This document shows, piece by piece, positions 12,683 to 15,289 of a stretch of DNA of 15,289 nt. The position numbers and the translations under genes were made by a program. Below the pieces are notes generated by a model. The model had not been told where the DNA came from, ran no database searches, and saw nothing but the letters and a program-made list of their open reading frames with translations. This DNA comes from Motiliproteus sp036964625. Its GTDB lineage: Bacteria; Pseudomonadota; Gammaproteobacteria; Pseudomonadales; Balneatricaceae. Position 1 is the stretch's first letter, and each line of letters starts with the position of its first letter. Where the stretch lies: contig JBALTG010000112.1 of the NCBI GenBank assembly GCA_036964625.1, positions 1 to 15,289 on the forward strand, read 5' to 3'.

Positions 12683-14758
12683 ATGACAATGTTTAAATAT
12701 GCAATGTTACCTCTGTCGGCCATGCTGCTGAGCCCTCTATCTACAGTGGTTTTGGCGGCAGATGAGGAAGAGTACGACGAGATGGAAGAGGTTCGGCTGC
12801 TGAGTACCCCCTCCAGCAGTCTTTCTGCGGGCCTGGGGTACAGTGGCGATGATTTGACGATGCTCGGACGTTATAACGGCCGCAGCGACCAAGGTGCTTA
12901 TCTACTGCTCGATTTTGACCTGAACCAGCGGGACGATGAAACCGGCACCTGGACCCTGGTGAGCGGTCGTAATGTCGGCCTGAGTAGCCGTAATTTGCGC
13001 TACGAGCGCAACCGCCAGGGTGACTGGCGCTACTTTATCGAGGTAGACCAACTAGACACAATCGACCCGTATCTGTACCAGACCGATCTGAGCGGTATCG
13101 GCAGTAGCCAGCAAGCCACCGGCGGGGCTAATAGATCGGTACAGCTATCCCAGGAACGCAAGAACGTTAAAATCGGCATGGGTAAGCACTTTACTAAGAA
13201 ACTGGATTTTAGCCTCAGTTACCGGCACGAGAGCAAAGAGGGCGAGCGCAACTGGGGGCAGGGAACTTTGTCCTCTATCGACCAAACTTTTTTCATGGTT
13301 GAGCCAATCGATTATCGGACTCAGGAGGTCGAGGCCAAGCTGTACTATACCACTGAGGCGTTGCAGCTGCAGGGCGGCTACCAGCTATCGCTGTTCGACA
13401 GCCCGACCGAGGTGGTGACTCTGGATGTCTCGTCGCTGGCCGCGAATGCTGCGCCACGAAAAACGGCAACCCCACCGGATAACCAGTCTCAAAACCTGTA
13501 CCTGAATGGCGGCTACCAGTTATCAGCCCTGACCCGTGCTACCTTCAAGCTTTCCTATCAGCAGGATCGCCAGGACGAAGCCTTCTACCTGTCCAATCCC
13601 TTTAACGCACGCGCCAATCTGGGCGGAAAAATTGATACCACCCGGATCAATCTTGGCTTGAGTTCACGACTAAGCCCCCAGTTGACGCTCAAAGCCAAGC
13701 TGCGCTATGACGAACGTGACGACAAGACCCCGAAGGTCCGGTATATCACGACTTTTGGCCAGTTCAACCAGCTGGAAACGCGTACTACGAGCCATGGTCT
13801 GCTGGATGCAACCTACCGCGTTAAACCTGGGTTTTCGCTGCTTGCGGGTATCGATTATAAAACCCTGAAACGTGGTGATGTTGACGATGCCAACATGGCT
13901 CGCCGCGAAACAACCGATGAAACAACGCTACGCATTGGGGGGCGCAAGAATCTGTCGGATTCGCTTAAGGGGACCGTTAAGCTGAGCCATAGTGAGCGCG
14001 ATGGCTCAGCGTGGCTGCCGGGCAGTGGTGTTGCGGATACGTTGACTGCACCGGTTTCCTTCGACTATGTCAATTCGATTCAGTTCGCCGATCGTAATCG
14101 TGACCAGCTGCGGTTGACGCTGGACTGGTATGCTACCGAGCAACTTTCGCTGCAGTTAGTGACTGAGGCCAGTCAGGATAAATACAGCGGCCTGCCATTG
14201 GGGCCTCGTGACGGTTCTTCGATGATGGTCTCGATTGATGCGGCTTACCAGTTATCGGATGAGTGGTCTCTGTCGGGCTGGGTATCGACCAATCAACTTA
14301 AGCTGGATAGTTCAACCCATTCCTGGCTTGATCTTGGAACACTAAATTTTGCCGGATCAGAGCAAAGCTGGGCCGGAAAATCCAAAGATACAGGTCTCGC
14401 GTTAGGTCTTGGTGTGAAGGGTGAACTGACCGATGAGATCAAGCTGGGCGCTAAACTGCAGTATAGCGATGACAAGAGTCAGTTCGATATGGCATCGCTG
14501 GTTGCTCCCAGCGATCCGCAGTTTGCCCCGAATTTATCCTTACCGACCATTGAATATAAGCTAACCCAGCTGACGTTGTTCGGTGAGTATGCCTTGGATG
14601 AACAAAAGGGTCTGCGAGTAGATTACCGCTATGAGCAGATCAAAAATAACGACTGGAGCTGGAATAATCATACCGATTATGCTGGCACTAGCGTGACCCA
14701 GCTGGGGCAAGAATCGAATCACTTTATCGGTGTTTCGTATTTTTACCGCGGCTGGTAA
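12683..14758 (+). CDS. mtrB: Outer-membrane beta-barrel of the decahaem conduit, MtrB/PioB family
   Basis: 691 residues (Shewanella MtrB about 697). The signal peptide is residues 1-25 (VVLA-A). The mature protein opens with an acidic ADEEEYDEMEEV, then alternating hydrophobic/polar strands with aromatic girdles, such as DWRYFIEVDQLDTIDPYLYQ, and many short turns, as in a barrel of about 26-28 strands. It ends FYRGW; a terminal aromatic residue is the outer-membrane insertion signal. Such proteins hold the MtrA-type cytochrome inside the barrel and let it contact the surface cytochrome. No cysteine occurs in the protein, so the N-terminal CXXC described for Shewanella MtrB is absent. A GGGAGAAGGA lies just before the ATG. 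It sits directly between mtrA and an OmcA/MtrC-like gene. Confidence 0.92.
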   Translation: MTMFKYAMLPLSAMLLSPLSTVVLAADEEEYDEMEEVRLLSTPSSSLSAGLGYSGDDLTMLGRYNGRSDQGAYLLLDFDLNQRDDETGTWTLVSGRNVGLSSRNLRYERNRQGDWRYFIEVDQLDTIDPYLYQTDLSGIGSSQQATGGANRSVQLSQERKNVKIGMGKHFTKKLDFSLSYRHESKEGERNWGQGTLSSIDQTFFMVEPIDYRTQEVEAKLYYTTEALQLQGGYQLSLFDSPTEVVTLDVSSLAANAAPRKTATPPDNQSQNLYLNGGYQLSALTRATFKLSYQQDRQDEAFYLSNPFNARANLGGKIDTTRINLGLSSRLSPQLTLKAKLRYDERDDKTPKVRYITTFGQFNQLETRTTSHGLLDATYRVKPGFSLLAGIDYKTLKRGDVDDANMARRETTDETTLRIGGRKNLSDSLKGTVKLSHSERDGSAWLPGSGVADTLTAPVSFDYVNSIQFADRNRDQLRLTLDWYATEQLSLQLVTEASQDKYSGLPLGPRDGSSMMVSIDAAYQLSDEWSLSGWVSTNQLKLDSSTHSWLDLGTLNFAGSEQSWAGKSKDTGLALGLGVKGELTDEIKLGAKLQYSDDKSQFDMASLVAPSDPQFAPNLSLPTIEYKLTQLTLFGEYALDEQKGLRVDYRYEQIKNNDWSWNNHTDYAGTSVTQLGQESNHFIGVSYFYRGW

Positions 14759-14799
14759 CACTCAGTAAATAACAAACTAACGACAAAAAGGAATTCAAT

Positions 14800-15289
14800 A
14801 TGGCTTCTTTGGAAACGTATTCTTGGCGGCGCTTGCTACCCAGTGTAGTGATTGCTTCCGCCCTAGCTGTAAGTGGTTGTAGTGATGATGGGTCTGATGG
14901 CGCTGCCGGACCTGCCGGACCTTCTGGACCCAATATTATTGTAAAATCAGAGATTCCCGCCACTATGGTGGCCTTGATCGACAGTGCTACGGTTGCGGGT
15001 GATGGTGCCCTGAGTGTCAATTTCAGTCTTGAGGATGAGCTCGGTAACGGCTTTGTCGGCATGGACGCAAGCCAGATCCGATTTACTGTTACCCAGCTGG
15101 TTCCTGCCGGTGCTGACGGTGACGGTGAGCCCAGCAAATGGCAGAGCTATATTAACAAAGTAGAAAAGGCGCCCACGGACCTTGCTAAAGGCCCGGGCGT
15201 TGTTGACCAGGATCAAGCGACCTCCGAAACGGCTACAAAAAGTGGAAGCTTCGTCGATAATGGCGATGGCAGTTACAGCTACACGCTCG
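14800..15289 (+). CDS. Surface lipoprotein, probable OmcA/MtrC-family multihaem cytochrome (N-terminal part)
   Basis: The gene is open to the right edge (163 codons seen). The ATG has AAAAAGGA seven to eight bases upstream, 41 bp after mtrB. The signal peptide ends in a lipobox LAVSGC, with C27 as the lipidated cysteine. It is followed by an Asp/Gly linker and a collagen-like GAAGPAGPSGP stretch, then beta-rich sequence with DGSYSYTL at the end. A lipid anchor, a G-rich linker and an N-terminal beta-domain before the haems is the usual build of OmcA/MtrC decahaem surface cytochromes, and the position directly after mtrAB fits. No CXXCH motif is reached inside the window, so the haem content is inferred and not seen. 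Confidence 0.78.
   Translation, partial: MASLETYSWRRLLPSVVIASALAVSGCSDDGSDGAAGPAGPSGPNIIVKSEIPATMVALIDSATVAGDGALSVNFSLEDELGNGFVGMDASQIRFTVTQLVPAGADGDGEPSKWQSYINKVEKAPTDLAKGPGVVDQDQATSETATKSGSFVDNGDGSYSYTL

Overview
The window looks like the chromosome of a marine-type gammaproteobacterium with respiratory flexibility. Three things point there: a divergent ppsR/ppsA pair, a selD-selU pair, and a decahaem MtrA/MtrB/OmcA-MtrC type outer-membrane electron conduit. No rRNA, tRNA, integrase, transposase or CRISPR array was seen. The genus cannot be named from the sequence alone.

Left part (1-3073): a ketone-body / 3-hydroxybutyrate utilisation locus. On the minus strand are bdhA (3-hydroxybutyrate dehydrogenase) and, downstream of it, the start of a secreted solute-binding protein, probably of the TRAP DctP type, cut by the window edge. 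Divergent to them is a PAS-AAA+-Fis sigma54 activator of the PA2005/HbcR kind. A good -24/-12 (sigma54) promoter match lies upstream of bdhA in the 585-bp divergent gap, so the activator probably switches on the bdhA-transporter operon.

Middle part (3174-9440): core metabolism. ppsR (bifunctional PEP synthase kinase/pyrophosphorylase) and ppsA (PEP synthase) are divergent over a short promoter region; PpsR is the expected regulator of PpsA. rraA follows ppsA. Then selD (selenophosphate synthetase, Cys form) and selU/mnmH (tRNA 2-selenouridine synthase) overlap by 4 bp, so selenophosphate made by SelD can be used by SelU for tRNA wobble-uridine selenation. SelU carries an unusual N-terminal tail encoded by a 12-nt tandem repeat.

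Junction (9441-10696): a 163-bp MITE-like element with perfect 16-bp terminal inverted repeats fills the space between selU and a convergent DUF2889 gene. A diverged copy of its left end lies on the other side of the DUF2889 gene, at the start of a 495-bp non-coding stretch that also holds two compact dyads and a candidate promoter for the next operon.

Right part (10697-15289, continuing off the edge): an extracellular electron transfer operon. In order it encodes a small Lys-rich monohaem cytochrome c, a NapC/NirT (CymA-like) tetrahaem quinol dehydrogenase, a DmsE/MtrA decahaem cytochrome, an MtrB/PioB beta-barrel, and the N-terminus of a collagen-like-linker lipoprotein of the OmcA/MtrC type. 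Together they would move electrons from the quinol pool, through the periplasm and across the outer membrane, to a surface cytochrome. Gathering the quinol dehydrogenase and a monohaem shuttle in one operon, and the complete lack of cysteine in the MtrB homologue, are the most interesting points of the window.
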